64,000 nt of DNA from UBA6016 sp964568395 (GCA_964568395.1 CAZMPN010000008.1:19372-83371), one strand, 5' to 3'; counted from the stretch's first letter, positions 33,737-43,170 are shown. The notes: a model not told the origin generated them from the sequence alone. Translations and numbers: made by a program.

Positions 33737-34366
33737 ATGAATCTTAGAAATTGCGGTATGTTTGAAGAGTTGAGCGATAACGAAATCAAAGAGCTGCAGG
33801 AGATCTCTTTTGAGAAGTCTTTTAAGGCCGGGGATACCATATTTATGGAGGGGGATAGTTCTAAATATCTGCATATCCTGCTGGATGGCAGCGTAGAGCT
33901 CGTAAAGGCAAACTCTAAATTCGGAGAGTATCATCTCCATTCTATAGCGGCGCCTTCGATGATAGCCGAGCTGCCTACATTCGATATGTTGCCGTTTCCA
34001 GCTACCTGCAGGGCTGCTACCGACGTAAGGATTGTAAAAATAGAGTTTGACGTGTTTAAAACAAAAATGCTCTCACGTCAAAACATATCGTATAGCTTTA
34101 TTAAATCGTTGCTCCAAAAAATGAAAATTTTGGAAGGTTTCATACAAAAAGAGCTTTGTCTGAGTGCGGAAGAGAAGATTGTATCGATGCTCGCCGATAC
34201 CCCCGCTATTTTTGAGCATAAAAAACATGTGGATATAGCCAAGATACTGAATATAACGCCAGAGACTTTGTCTAGGACCCTTAGGAGGCTAAAGGAGCAG
34301 GGGGTTGTCGAGTTTGACGGAAGGAAGGTCTATCTTTTGAATGCCAAGGGGTTAAAACCCTCTTAG
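33737..34366 (+). CDS. Crp/Fnr-family transcriptional regulator
   Basis: 209 residues from ATG 33737 (AAAAGGG upstream). Cyclic-nucleotide-binding fold (GDTIFMEGDSSKYLHILLDG) followed by a winged helix (VDIAKILNITPETLSRTLRRL). It lacks the four-Cys cluster motif of FNR (Cys only at NCGMF, ATCRA and ELCLS) and the cAMP-binding RxS pattern is not clear, so the signal is unknown. It faces the Rieske gene (stop codons interlock, TTAG) and may control the redox genes. Confidence 0.92.
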   Translation: MNLRNCGMFEELSDNEIKELQEISFEKSFKAGDTIFMEGDSSKYLHILLDGSVELVKANSKFGEYHLHSIAAPSMIAELPTFDMLPFPATCRAATDVRIVKIEFDVFKTKMLSRQNISYSFIKSLLQKMKILEGFIQKELCLSAEEKIVSMLADTPAIFEHKKHVDIAKILNITPETLSRTLRRLKEQGVVEFDGRKVYLLNAKGLKPS

Positions 34367-35079
34367 CATTTGATTATGTTTGCGGAATATTTCTCCAGCC
34401 TAATAACCGTCGCTTTTTCAACTTCCGCTTTTGCGTTTGCGGACGAGCCGTACTCTTTTCTTAGCTCTTGCTTGTTTAGGTCGAAAAACTCAGTATACTG
34501 ATTTTTTCCGGCAACGCCTACCGCATATATCTCTTTTTTTGCCTCATTCGCTTCTAGCACTATCATCGCCATATGGTTTTCGGCGGGACCGTCCACTTTT
34601 TTGCCGCAAATTTTAGGATCGAAAACGGACAGGTGCGCGCAGCATTTGATTAGCTGTACGCCTTGCATACAGCCCGGATCTTTTTTGCCGTAGTAGTTGA
34701 CAACGGTAAACTCTTTTGTAGGATATGACCATTGGTGCGGACATATTGCGCTGTAGGCGACAAGATTTTTACCTTTGCCTATTCCGCCAGGAGCGTTGTA
34801 TTTGCCGCCTTCGCTTGTAGTGTACTCCATAGGTTTTACCGGAAGATCCAGCAAAAGAAGGAAGTTAGGGGTGGCGGCATAAGGATAGTTGAATATAAAA
34901 GGCGCATCCGGCGTTATCGTATCAAACCAGATCGGTTTGCCGTTAGCGTCCGTCAAAAGCGCTTTTTTATACATTGTAACCGGTAGGTTCGCAGCTCTCG
35001 CATCGTTTAGAAAAACAACCCCGCCGGCAACTATCGTCGCGGATACGGCGCAAGTTTTTAGAAAATCTCTTCTTTCCAA
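34363..35079 (-). CDS. Tat-exported Rieske-type [2Fe-2S] protein
   Basis: 238 residues. N-terminal twin-arginine signal (ERRDFLK then hydrophobic stretch, cut near ARAA, residues 28-30). Cluster ligands C113/H115 (ICPHQW) and C146/H149 (KCCAHL) give CxH...CxxH. The usual CxHLGC and CxxHGS glycines are missing; extra cysteines at 137, 147 and 158 could form a disulfide. No cytochrome b or c1 gene is adjacent. It lies 103 nt downstream of the sulfide dehydrogenase flavoprotein and is probably its electron partner or acts with it. Confidence 0.82.
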   Translation of the reverse strand: MERRDFLKTCAVSATIVAGGVVFLNDARAANLPVTMYKKALLTDANGKPIWFDTITPDAPFIFNYPYAATPNFLLLLDLPVKPMEYTTSEGGKYNAPGGIGKGKNLVAYSAICPHQWSYPTKEFTVVNYYGKKDPGCMQGVQLIKCCAHLSVFDPKICGKKVDGPAENHMAMIVLEANEAKKEIYAVGVAGKNQYTEFFDLNKQELRKEYGSSANAKAEVEKATVIRLEKYSANIIKC

Positions 35080-35152
35080 AATTTATAACTCCTATCTCAA
35101 AAATTGACTTTTTTAAATAAAACTTATTTTACACAAAAAAGCCAAATATTGG

Positions 35153-35172
35153 AGAGAGGGTTGCCCCTCTCT
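35153..35172 (-). terminator. Hairpin between the flavoprotein and Rieske genes
   Basis: 8-bp stem AGAGAGGG/CCCTCTCT with TTGC loop just after the flavoprotein stop (minus-strand transcription). It is not directly followed by a T-run (T-run about 12 nt later), so it may be an mRNA 3' stabiliser or partial terminator. Confidence 0.45.
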
Positions 35173-35182
35173 TGTTCTGTTC

Positions 35183-36574
35183 TTAGCTGAACAAATCGTT
35201 CATGATGCTTTTGAACCACTCGTCGTTCGCCTTACCAAGGTCTTTGCTTCTAGCCCCTGTTTTTGCGCTAACTTTGATTTTTCTTACATCTTTGCCGTCT
35301 TTGTCTTTTTCTACTAGGTACTCAACTTTGTGGTTAACAACGATACCTTCTTTTGGAGCGCCGTTTACTAGGGAGAAGCAAGTATTGTCAGGTAGAGACA
35401 AGCCGTCGTCTTTGATTTTGCCCATTGCTGCGGCAACTTGTTTTGCTACGATTTTACCTTGAGCGTTTGCCATAAAGCCAGATTTCGGATAACCGCTTCC
35501 TGCCGCGAAGTTTGTAGCCGCAACAGCGTCGCCTACTACGTATACTCTAGGATCGTTTTTGGCTGCGTGGCTAGGAAGTACAAGCGTCGCATAGCCATCC
35601 GCGTTGTGGTCTATCCCCGCCATTTTTATAAGTGGGTGGCACATATTTTTAGGGATGATGTTCGCCACTTCGTATTTGATTGTTTTAACTTCAGTAGCGT
35701 CGCCTTTTTTGACGTTTACCGTAACCTCTTTTTTAGCCGTATCGACAGATTTTACAGTCGTGAACGGATGGAATTCGATAATATCCGGATATAGGGTTGT
35801 GTAAACTTCCATAAACTCTTTTGGTTTAGCGACAGGTTTTTCGCCTGGGTTTAGGATGATTACCTTTCCTTTTATTTTGTTTGCTTTCATGTAGTAAGCA
35901 ACCATTGCGGCTCTCTCGTATGGAGCCGGAGGACATCTATAGGCGCCTTCCGGTACCGAGATGATGAAGTTTCCTTCTTCCATATCTCTTAGTTGTTTGT
36001 GAAGCGCAAGGTGCTCGCTTCCAGGCATAAGCGCAGGAGGACACTCCATTCTAAGAGTTCTTTCTTTTGCTTTGTCGCCGCCTGTTAGTTTTGAGTAGTC
36101 ATACTCTATACCAGGAGCTAGCACAAGGTAGTCGTATCCTACTGTCCCCATGTTTGTTTTAACAACTCTTTGTTCTCTGTCAAAACCGGTAATAGTCGCT
36201 TGAATAAACGTATAACCGTTTTTAACTGCCGGCGCGTAGTAGTCAAATGAAAGAGTATCCAAAGAAACGCCTTGTACTCCGCCTAGCCAAACGTTGCTGT
36301 ACGGGCAAGACATGAAGTTGTCTCTTTTTTCTATAACAACAACTTCGATCTCTTTGCTTGCTTTTCTCAGATATTTTGCCACGGTAAGACCACCGAAGCC
36401 GCCGCCGCACACAACTACCCTGTTGCCTTTTGATGCCGGCATAAGTTCGTTGTTTGCAAGGCTAAAGCCTTTTGGCGCATCAACGGCTGTACCTTCGGCC
36501 GCACATCCGCCTACGGCCAAAGCCGCAGCCGAAATACCCGTGATTTTAAGCAAATCCCTTCTATTCAATGCCAT
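35183..36574 (-). CDS. Flavocytochrome c sulfide dehydrogenase flavoprotein subunit, Tat-exported
   Basis: 463 residues from ATG 36574 (AAGGAG 5 nt upstream; GTG at 36580 less likely). Tat signal LNRRDLLKITG, then AVGGC (C24) that could be a lipobox. FAD-binding VCGGGFGG (56-62), IEKRDNF, VGDA late FAD block. Cysteines C214 (YRCPPAPYER) and C312 (PKNMCHPL) match the redox disulfide of FccB. Oxidises sulfide, passing electrons to a cytochrome c; no fccA cytochrome gene is next to it, so its acceptor may be the Rieske protein or an unlinked cytochrome. Confidence 0.88.
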   Translation of the reverse strand: MALNRRDLLKITGISAAALAVGGCAAEGTAVDAPKGFSLANNELMPASKGNRVVVCGGGFGGLTVAKYLRKASKEIEVVVIEKRDNFMSCPYSNVWLGGVQGVSLDTLSFDYYAPAVKNGYTFIQATITGFDREQRVVKTNMGTVGYDYLVLAPGIEYDYSKLTGGDKAKERTLRMECPPALMPGSEHLALHKQLRDMEEGNFIISVPEGAYRCPPAPYERAAMVAYYMKANKIKGKVIILNPGEKPVAKPKEFMEVYTTLYPDIIEFHPFTTVKSVDTAKKEVTVNVKKGDATEVKTIKYEVANIIPKNMCHPLIKMAGIDHNADGYATLVLPSHAAKNDPRVYVVGDAVAATNFAAGSGYPKSGFMANAQGKIVAKQVAAAMGKIKDDGLSLPDNTCFSLVNGAPKEGIVVNHKVEYLVEKDKDGKDVRKIKVSAKTGARSKDLGKANDEWFKSIMNDLFS

Positions 36575-36878
36575 ACTCACTCCTTATTTGTGATAAAAAT
36601 TGTGGGATAAATGTGGTGTTTTGAGGTATGTTACGCTCTAAAACTGACGAGTTCCATTCTAACGCCGCAAAAATTAAATTTTGTTTAAATTGTAAGATTT
36701 TGTATAATAAATTGTGATATAAAGTAATGTTAATTTTGCATAAACTGAGATAATGCCAAAGCCTGAAGATAAAGAACCCCAGGCTATAAGAAACATAAAA
36801 AAATGATAACTAAAAATGTAAATTTTTACGTAGTTTGAAGGTGGTTTATATATTGATAAATTATAATTTAGTTAATTA
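36575..36878. other. AT-rich non-coding region between yggS and the sulfide dehydrogenase gene
   Basis: No convincing ORF on either strand. It should hold the flavoprotein promoter (right part, minus strand) and the end of the yggS operon. One weak hairpin AGCCTG/CAGGCT with a 14-nt loop lies at 36760-36785. I see no promoter close to consensus. Confidence 0.5.
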
Positions 36879-37535
36879 TTAAAAAAGTATGGAGCCGACC
36901 CGTATCATGTTGGAGCCCGATGCTATAGCAAGTTCAAAGTCGGAACTCATTCCCATGGAGCAGATGGTTGCTCCATTTTTCTTCAGTGCGTCAAAAATGC
37001 TAAAACAATGCTCAAAACTTTTTTGAATTATCGCTTTTTCTTCCGTGTGTGCGCCGATGGTCATAACGCCTTTTAGGTTGATATTTTTCAGTTGGGAGGC
37101 TATTTTGCAGTATTCTTCCAGCGCAACTTCAGGCATAACTCCCGCTTTTGTCTCTTCTTTTGCACTATTTATCTGCAAGAGAGCATTTACCTTCATGTTT
37201 TTTACTTTTGCTCTTTTGTCTATCTCCGCTGCGCACTCAAAAGAATCTACGGAGTGTACAAGCGCCGGGGTCAGTTCAAGTAGCATGTTGATTTTATTTG
37301 TCTGCAGTCTGCCGATAAAATGCCACTCTATCGGGAATTCGGATAGAGTGGCGGCTTTTGTCTTCATATCCTGTATCTTGTTTTCGCCGAACGCTCTTTG
37401 CCCCTCCCCGTAAAGAGCCTCTATTTGCCGCTCGTCTGCGTACTTGCTGGCGACCACCAGTTTTATTATGCTTTTGGAGTCGTATGCCAGCCTCGCTTTC
37501 TCTATCCTCTCTATTACGGCTTCAAGCTTTGTCAT
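36879..37535 (-). CDS. YggS-family PLP homeostasis protein
   Basis: 218 residues from ATG 37535, with GGAGGG upstream. PLP lysine in VVASKYADE, FGENKIQD, HFIGRLQTNK and SMGMSSDFELAI, all hallmark blocks of the family. Small PLP-binding protein without known catalysis, controlling vitamin B6 and amino-acid pools. Overlaps the rseP stop by one base (TGATG). Confidence 0.93.
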   Translation of the reverse strand: MTKLEAVIERIEKARLAYDSKSIIKLVVASKYADERQIEALYGEGQRAFGENKIQDMKTKAATLSEFPIEWHFIGRLQTNKINMLLELTPALVHSVDSFECAAEIDKRAKVKNMKVNALLQINSAKEETKAGVMPEVALEEYCKIASQLKNINLKGVMTIGAHTEEKAIIQKSFEHCFSIFDALKKNGATICSMGMSSDFELAIASGSNMIRVGSILF

Positions 37536-38596
37536 CAAAACCCTCCGGTTATTCTATTTAGGTCGTTATATAGCCCAAGAAGCATAAGCCACAAAAGCAC
37601 CGCCCAGCCTGCCAGGGTCAGCTTTGTAAATACCGCTTCGCTAGGCATTTTTTTGAATACCATCTCATACAGGTTGAAAATAATATGTCCGCCGTCCAAC
37701 GCTGGAATAGGAAGCAGGTTAATCACGCCTAGATTTACGGAGATGAGCGCCGTTAAAAGCAAAAGCGTAACAAAGCCGGAATGCGTCGCATCGTTTGTCG
37801 CTTGCATTATTGATATTACGCCGCCTACGTTATTTAAAGAGAGCACTCCGGTTATCAGTTTTTCTATACCCATGGCGATAAATTTCGCGGATTGGTATGT
37901 CTTTTCTACCGCCAAGCCGGCCGCTTCTATCGGATTGTAATATACTTTTACGCTCTCCCCGAGAGGGCCTATGCCTATCATATATCTCTTCGTGTTTTCG
38001 CCGAATATGTTTTTGGTCTCTACGATAAGCGGTTTTACGTACAAGGTCGTTATTTTGCCATCCCTCGCGATAGTCATCGCTATTTGCGAAGCGCCGGCCT
38101 TTTGTATCTTCTCGCTTATTTCGTGCCAATATCGTATCTCTTCGCCGTTGATGGAGAGTATCTTGTCCCCTTTTTTCAAGTCAACAGTAGAGGCCGCCGA
38201 GTTTGGCGAGATCTGCCCTATTTTTGCCGTCAGCGTATCTATGCCGCCCAGAGCTAGGCCAAAATAGATAATCGCCGCCAACGCAAGATTGAAAAAGGGG
38301 CCCGCCAAGAGAATGATAATTCTTTGGAGCGGTGTTTTTGAGCCGTATCCGTCGCTTTCCGTATTTACCTCTGCCGGATTTGCGTCGTTTTGGCCTTTCA
38401 TTTTGACGTAGCCGCCAAGGGGAATAAGAGAGAGCCTATATTCCGTTTTTGCGGTCGAGAAGGAGAATATTTTTTTACCGAAACCTATGCTGAATACTTC
38501 TACTTTGACGCCGAACATCCTTGCGGCCAGAAAGTGGCCCAGCTCATGGAAGAATATCAAAAACGAGAGAACGAGAAGTGAAACGAAAAAACCCAA
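37535..38596 (-). CDS. rseP: Site-2 membrane metalloprotease (RseP/RIP)
   Basis: 353 residues, M50 family. HELGH zinc site at residues 17-21 in the first TM helix, PDZ domain about 110-200 (GQISPNSAASTVDLKKGDKI), and NLLPIPALDGGH in a later TM helix. Cleaves anti-sigma factors or signal peptides within the membrane. TTG start at 38596, CGGAG upstream. Follows pgsA in the operon. Confidence 0.92.
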   Translation of the reverse strand: MGFFVSLLVLSFLIFFHELGHFLAARMFGVKVEVFSIGFGKKIFSFSTAKTEYRLSLIPLGGYVKMKGQNDANPAEVNTESDGYGSKTPLQRIIILLAGPFFNLALAAIIYFGLALGGIDTLTAKIGQISPNSAASTVDLKKGDKILSINGEEIRYWHEISEKIQKAGASQIAMTIARDGKITTLYVKPLIVETKNIFGENTKRYMIGIGPLGESVKVYYNPIEAAGLAVEKTYQSAKFIAMGIEKLITGVLSLNNVGGVISIMQATNDATHSGFVTLLLLTALISVNLGVINLLPIPALDGGHIIFNLYEMVFKKMPSEAVFTKLTLAGWAVLLWLMLLGLYNDLNRITGGF

Positions 38597-38609
38597 GATA
38601 CGCTCCGAA

Positions 38610-39140
38610 TTAGAGTTTGATATATTCTTTTGTGTACTCGTACCCGGAGTATATCGTGATGGCTACCGCGGCCCACAAAAGAAGAGAGGCGAAAGGCCAG
38701 TGCATTATCAAAAAGCCTATCGCTATTAGTTGCACCGTTGTCTTTAGTTTGCCTATAAAGCTGGCGCTAACCTCTTTGCCTTCCGATACGGCTACGACTC
38801 TTAGCCCCGTTATAAAAAATTCTCTAGTAAGTATCAAAAAAATCGCCCAAGGGCTTGCTGCGCCTTGACTCATTAGTCCCAAAAACGCGGCGAGGGTCAG
38901 CATCTTGTCCGCCAAGGGATCTATTATCGAGCCAAGCTTCGTGCGCTCATCCCATGTTCTTGCGATAAAACCGTCAAAAAAGTCCGTTAACCCGGCTAGA
39001 ACGAATAAAAACCCCGCAAAAAAATCCATCCAGCTAGGATGGATGCCGAGCGCTGCGTTGTCTCTGTTCAGGAGTATCCAGAAAATAACGGGGGATACGA
39101 GTATTCTGATGAAGGCAAGGGTGTTTGGAGTATTCATCAT
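38610..39140 (-). CDS. pgsA: CDP-diacylglycerol--glycerol-3-phosphate 3-phosphatidyltransferase
   Basis: 176 residues, integral membrane. Complete CDP-alcohol phosphatidyltransferase motif D56-G57-x2-A60-R61-x8-G70-x3-D74-x3-D78. Makes phosphatidylglycerophosphate. ATG 39140 overlaps the stop of the SDR gene; ATG 39137 is the alternative. Confidence 0.93.
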   Translation of the reverse strand: MMNTPNTLAFIRILVSPVIFWILLNRDNAALGIHPSWMDFFAGFLFVLAGLTDFFDGFIARTWDERTKLGSIIDPLADKMLTLAAFLGLMSQGAASPWAIFLILTREFFITGLRVVAVSEGKEVSASFIGKLKTTVQLIAIGFLIMHWPFASLLLWAAVAITIYSGYEYTKEYIKL

Positions 39141-39904
39141 GTAAAGGAGCTGCCGCCGTCCGCGATGATGGTTTGGCCGTTAATCCAATAGGAGTCTTCT
39201 TTGCATAAAAATAGCGCTATAGGAGCCAAATCTTCCGCCTGTCCCATTCTGCCGAGCGGCGTTCTTTTGATAACTTCCGCTTTTAGCTCTTCGAAGTTAG
39301 GGAAAGCTCTTAGGGCATCGGTTTCTATAGGGCCGCCCGAGAGTGCGTTGACTCTGATATTTTTTGGCGCAAGCTCTGTCGCGGCATATCTTACCATCGT
39401 CTCCAAAGCCGCCTTTGAGTTGCCGTGTCCGGCGTAGTTTTCGGTGTGCACCAGGTTTCCTGTGGAGCTTAGCGCCACTATCGCGCCGCCTCCTACCTTT
39501 TCCATTCTCTTTGCGGCTTCTTGTGCACCGGTTACGAATGCGAGAACGGTAGCGGTGTAAATATTGTTAAGCCCTTTTTGTTTTAGACGCATAAACGGCG
39601 CAAATCCGCCGACGACGCTTCTGCCGGATATGATAGCGTTTGATATGAAATAATCGACCCTCTCGAACTCTTTGTCTATCTCTTCGAATACGGCCTTATA
39701 GCTGTCAGGCTCAAGTATGTCGAGCTTGTAAGCCATGATTTTGACGCCGAATTTTTTGCCGATTTCGGCGCATATTTTTTTGGCTTCTTCTTCGTTGGAG
39801 TTGTAAGTAAAGGCTATGTTGGCACCGTTTTTTGCGAATATATCGACTATGGCTCTGCCTATGCCTCTAGTTCCACCGCTAATTACAAGAGTTTTGCCTT
39901 TCAT
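39137..39904 (-). CDS. FabL-like enoyl-ACP reductase (SDR family)
   Basis: 255 residues. Nucleotide motif GGTRGIG (10-16) and a Y-x6-K active site (Y157, K164 in NYAGHGNSK), the spacing used by enoyl-ACP reductases FabI/FabL instead of the usual Y-x3-K. The blocks VNALSGGPIETDALRAFPN and GQTIIADGG resemble Bacillus FabL. Would reduce enoyl-ACP in fatty-acid elongation with NADPH; a 3-oxoacyl reductase role is less likely. Embedded between dapA and pgsA, in an order like C. jejuni Cj0806-Cj0807 from memory. Confidence 0.8.
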   Translation of the reverse strand: MKGKTLVISGGTRGIGRAIVDIFAKNGANIAFTYNSNEEEAKKICAEIGKKFGVKIMAYKLDILEPDSYKAVFEEIDKEFERVDYFISNAIISGRSVVGGFAPFMRLKQKGLNNIYTATVLAFVTGAQEAAKRMEKVGGGAIVALSSTGNLVHTENYAGHGNSKAALETMVRYAATELAPKNIRVNALSGGPIETDALRAFPNFEELKAEVIKRTPLGRMGQAEDLAPIALFLCKEDSYWINGQTIIADGGSSFT

Positions 39905-39911
39905 GTTCGTC

Positions 39912-40799
39912 CTATTTCAAAATTTCATATTTTTTTAGTACGGCTTCCAATTTGGCCATCGTGTCCGCCGATGGCTTCGTAAGCGGCAGCCTGTATTCCA
40001 GATTGTCTATAAGCCCTGCGATATACATTGCGGCTTTAATAGGTATCGGATTCGTCTCTATGAACAAAACGCTGTTTAGGGCGTATAGCTCGTCGTTTAT
40101 CTGTTTTGCCCTTAGGTAATCGCCTTTTGCCGCGGCATCCGTCATCTCTTTTAGTTTGTTTGGAAGCAGGTTTGCCGTAACGGACACTACGCCCTTGCCG
40201 CCGTTCGCTAGAATGGGATAGTTGATTCCGTCGTCGCCGCTTAGTATCGCAAGCTCCGGCATCATGATGCCAAGCTCCACGCATCTCTCCATTGAGCCGC
40301 TAGCCTCTTTGATGGAGTAGACGTTTTTGCATTCGTCCGCTATTCTTTTGACCGTTTGCGGCCTTAGGTCAACGGCGCATCTGCCCGGCACGTTGTATAG
40401 CATTACGCCGACGTCTACGCTGTTCGCTATGGCTTTGAAGTGCTCGTATAGCCCCTCTTGCGTCGGCTTGTTGTAGTATGGCGTAATTACGAGCACTGCG
40501 TCCGCTCCGGCTTTTGCGGCGAATTTAGCCAAATCAACGGCTTCAGATGTCGAGTTTGAGCCGGCGCCGGCAAGTACTTTTGCGCTAGTACCTTTGGCCG
40601 CCTCTATGGCTATCTCTATGCATCTTTTGTGCTCGTCATGCGTAACGGTAGGGCTTTCCCCGGTAGTTCCCATCGGCGAGATCATATCTATCCCGAGCCT
40701 TATCTGTCTTTTCGCCAGCTCAAAATATGAGTTTTCATCTAGTTTCCCGTTTTTAAACGGGGTAATCAGGGCTGTGCACGAACCTGCGCAAAAGTTCAT
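39912..40799 (-). CDS. dapA: 4-hydroxy-tetrahydrodipicolinate synthase
   Basis: 295 residues. Schiff-base K164 in YSIKEASG, Y136 in LYNVPGR, and GTTGESPT. Condenses pyruvate and aspartate semialdehyde in the diaminopimelate/lysine pathway; complements dapC at 23308. Overlaps the M16 peptidase stop by 4 bp (ATGA). Confidence 0.96.
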   Translation of the reverse strand: MNFCAGSCTALITPFKNGKLDENSYFELAKRQIRLGIDMISPMGTTGESPTVTHDEHKRCIEIAIEAAKGTSAKVLAGAGSNSTSEAVDLAKFAAKAGADAVLVITPYYNKPTQEGLYEHFKAIANSVDVGVMLYNVPGRCAVDLRPQTVKRIADECKNVYSIKEASGSMERCVELGIMMPELAILSGDDGINYPILANGGKGVVSVTANLLPNKLKEMTDAAAKGDYLRAKQINDELYALNSVLFIETNPIPIKAAMYIAGLIDNLEYRLPLTKPSADTMAKLEAVLKKYEILK

Positions 40800-42103
40800 T
40801 GGTTTTCCTTTTTTCTAAGAATTATAGTTGTTTTTATGTCGCTGTTGAAATATTTATTTGCCGCCTTTACTATGTCTTCGGCGGAGAGCTTGGATAGCTT
40901 TGTCTCATATTCCAGCAGCGGCTTTACGTTGCCTCTCGCAAAGTAGCTTCCAAATAGATCCGCTACATGGCTAGAGCTCTCGAGGCTAAATATAAAATCG
41001 GCTTTCGTATTGACTTTTATCTTTTCCAGCTCGTTTTTCTCTATGCCTTTTGTCTTTAGCTTTTCAAGCTCTTTTAGTATCTCTTTTTCGACCGTTTCGG
41101 CCTTTACGCCTTCGTTACATACGGCCATGAATATAAAAAGCCCAGGATCCTTGAGGTCCATCGGATAGCCGTATATGGAGTTTACGAGCCTTTTTTTGTC
41201 GGAAAGCTCTTTTTGCAGCCTAGAGCTTTTGCCGCTTGAGAGTATCTCGGATATTGCGGAAAGAGCTATGATGTCTTCGTGCTCAAAGTTCGGTATCTTA
41301 TAGGCTATCGCCAGCATTTCCACATTTGTGTCTTTGTGGACTATGGCTCTTTTTTCGCCGTCTTGCTTTGGCTCTTGCATATGTACGGCCGGTATCTCGC
41401 CGTTATTTTTTATTTTGCCGAACTGCTTTTCGGCATTCTCGAATACTTTTTTTGGCTCTATATCCCCGGCGACTATCAGTATCGCGTTCGAGGGTTGATA
41501 GAACGTCTTGTGGAACTTCCTTATATCGTCTATCTTCCAGCTTAATATATCGTCCATAAAGCCTATCGGCGTCCAGTGGTATGGATGGTATCCGAACGCC
41601 AGATTGAAGAGATTGAAGTATAGATACCCCATAGGATTGTTTTCCGTTCTCCATCTTCTCTCTTCGGCGACTACGTCGCGCTCCGGCTGGAACTCCTCGT
41701 CTTTTAGGCTAAGGTTTTGCATCAGCTCCGCAAAGAGCTCCATCGACTTCTCTATGTTTTGGCTGCTGGAGTTGATATAGTAGTGCGTGTAGTCAAATCC
41801 GGTGCTGGCGTTGTTTACGCCTCCGAACCCTTTGATTATCTCGTCAAACTCGCCGGCTTTCAAGTTTTTTGTGGACTTGAAATTTAGATGTTCAAGCATG
41901 TGCGCTATGCCGCTTTTGCCCATAACCTCGTTTCTGGAGCCGACTTTATAGAATACGTCTATGGTCACGACGGAGTTTGGTTTTAGTTTTATCGCTACAA
42001 CCTCCATGCCGTTGGCGAGTGTTTTCGTTTCAAATTTCGGTAAAGCGCTACCCATTGCAACCCCGGTAAAAATTATTAGTGTATAAAAAACTTTTCGAAG
42101 CAT
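40796..42103 (-). CDS. M16-family zinc peptidase, exported
   Basis: 435 residues with an N-terminal signal peptide (MLRKVFYTLIIFTGVAMGSA). Inverted zinc motif HMLEH (H68, E71, H72) with the distal Glu in VVAEERRWR; two homologous halves. Periplasmic oligopeptide degradation is likely. Start overlaps the pyrD stop by one base (TAATG). Confidence 0.93.
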   Translation of the reverse strand: MLRKVFYTLIIFTGVAMGSALPKFETKTLANGMEVVAIKLKPNSVVTIDVFYKVGSRNEVMGKSGIAHMLEHLNFKSTKNLKAGEFDEIIKGFGGVNNASTGFDYTHYYINSSSQNIEKSMELFAELMQNLSLKDEEFQPERDVVAEERRWRTENNPMGYLYFNLFNLAFGYHPYHWTPIGFMDDILSWKIDDIRKFHKTFYQPSNAILIVAGDIEPKKVFENAEKQFGKIKNNGEIPAVHMQEPKQDGEKRAIVHKDTNVEMLAIAYKIPNFEHEDIIALSAISEILSSGKSSRLQKELSDKKRLVNSIYGYPMDLKDPGLFIFMAVCNEGVKAETVEKEILKELEKLKTKGIEKNELEKIKVNTKADFIFSLESSSHVADLFGSYFARGNVKPLLEYETKLSKLSAEDIVKAANKYFNSDIKTTIILRKKENQ

Positions 42104-43170
42104 TATCTTCTAGATTTTCTCTCGCATCCTATCGCCTCCGATATATGCGTAAATCCGTCGAAATTCATAAGCTCCATTATGCCTTCGTTTATTCTTTTTG
42201 CAAGCGAAGGCCCCTTGTAGATAAAGCCGGTGTATACTTGGACAAGGCTCGCCCCGGCTTTTATTCTTCTGTACGCCTCTTCCGCGCCGTCTATGCCGCC
42301 AACGCTGATAAGAGTCGTTTTTCCGTATAGCTCTGCCGCGATATGGTCGAACATCTCAAAGCTCTTATCCGCGAGTACTTTTCCGCTTATGCCGCCAAAA
42401 TTCTTCGCGTCGTTCAGAAGCGAGTAGTCTATCGTCGTATTCGTTGCTATGATTCCCTTCGCTCCGGATTCTACGGCTTTTACGCACAGCGACAGGGCTT
42501 CTTTCTTGTCCAGATCCGGCGCTATCTTGAGCAGTACCGGCTTTGTCGTGGTTTCGCCCGTCATTTTGAAAAGTTCCGTTATGAATTCCTCGTTTTGCAG
42601 GCTTCTTAGTCCTTTTGTATTCGGCGAGGATATATTGATCACGATATAGTCGGCAAACTCGTGCAGGTTTTCGACAAGAGTTTTATAGTCGTTTATGGCG
42701 AGCTTATCGGCCGTCAGTTTGTTTTTGCCTATGTTGACGCCTATCGGAAGCACGAAAGGATGCGCTCTTTCGAGTCTTTTTTTGACGGCGAGCATCCCTT
42801 GGTTGTTGAAGCCGAAAGCGTTTTGCAGACTCTCTTCCTCGATAAACCTAAATAGCCTAGGTTTCGCGTTTCCGTCTTGCGGTTTTGGCGTTACCGTCCC
42901 TATTTCCGTAAAACCGAATCCGAACATCGCCATCTGGCGTATCATCGTGGCGTTTTTGTCAAATCCCGCCGCAAGGCCGACCGGATTTAAGAATTTTTTG
43001 CCAAATATTATCTGAGTAAGCCTATCGTCCACGACAAAATTCTTGTCTATAAAGTAGTTTTGGCATGGAGTGCATAGCCTTGAGAGCCTTATTGCGCTTT
43101 CGGCCAGATTGTGCGCCGTCTCCGGGTCTAGTCTAAACAGATATTCTTTTAGCGCTTGATATGTAAGCAT
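42103..43170 (-). CDS. pyrD: Dihydroorotate dehydrogenase, quinone type (class 2)
   Basis: 355 residues. Class 2 signature: N-terminal membrane-associated helix region, catalytic Ser in NISSPNTKGLRSLQ, FMN block GFDKNATMIRQM, and SVGGIDGAEEAYRRIKAGA. Fourth step of pyrimidine synthesis. First gene of the minus-strand operon. Confidence 0.96.
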   Translation of the reverse strand: MLTYQALKEYLFRLDPETAHNLAESAIRLSRLCTPCQNYFIDKNFVVDDRLTQIIFGKKFLNPVGLAAGFDKNATMIRQMAMFGFGFTEIGTVTPKPQDGNAKPRLFRFIEEESLQNAFGFNNQGMLAVKKRLERAHPFVLPIGVNIGKNKLTADKLAINDYKTLVENLHEFADYIVINISSPNTKGLRSLQNEEFITELFKMTGETTTKPVLLKIAPDLDKKEALSLCVKAVESGAKGIIATNTTIDYSLLNDAKNFGGISGKVLADKSFEMFDHIAAELYGKTTLISVGGIDGAEEAYRRIKAGASLVQVYTGFIYKGPSLAKRINEGIMELMNFDGFTHISEAIGCERKSRR

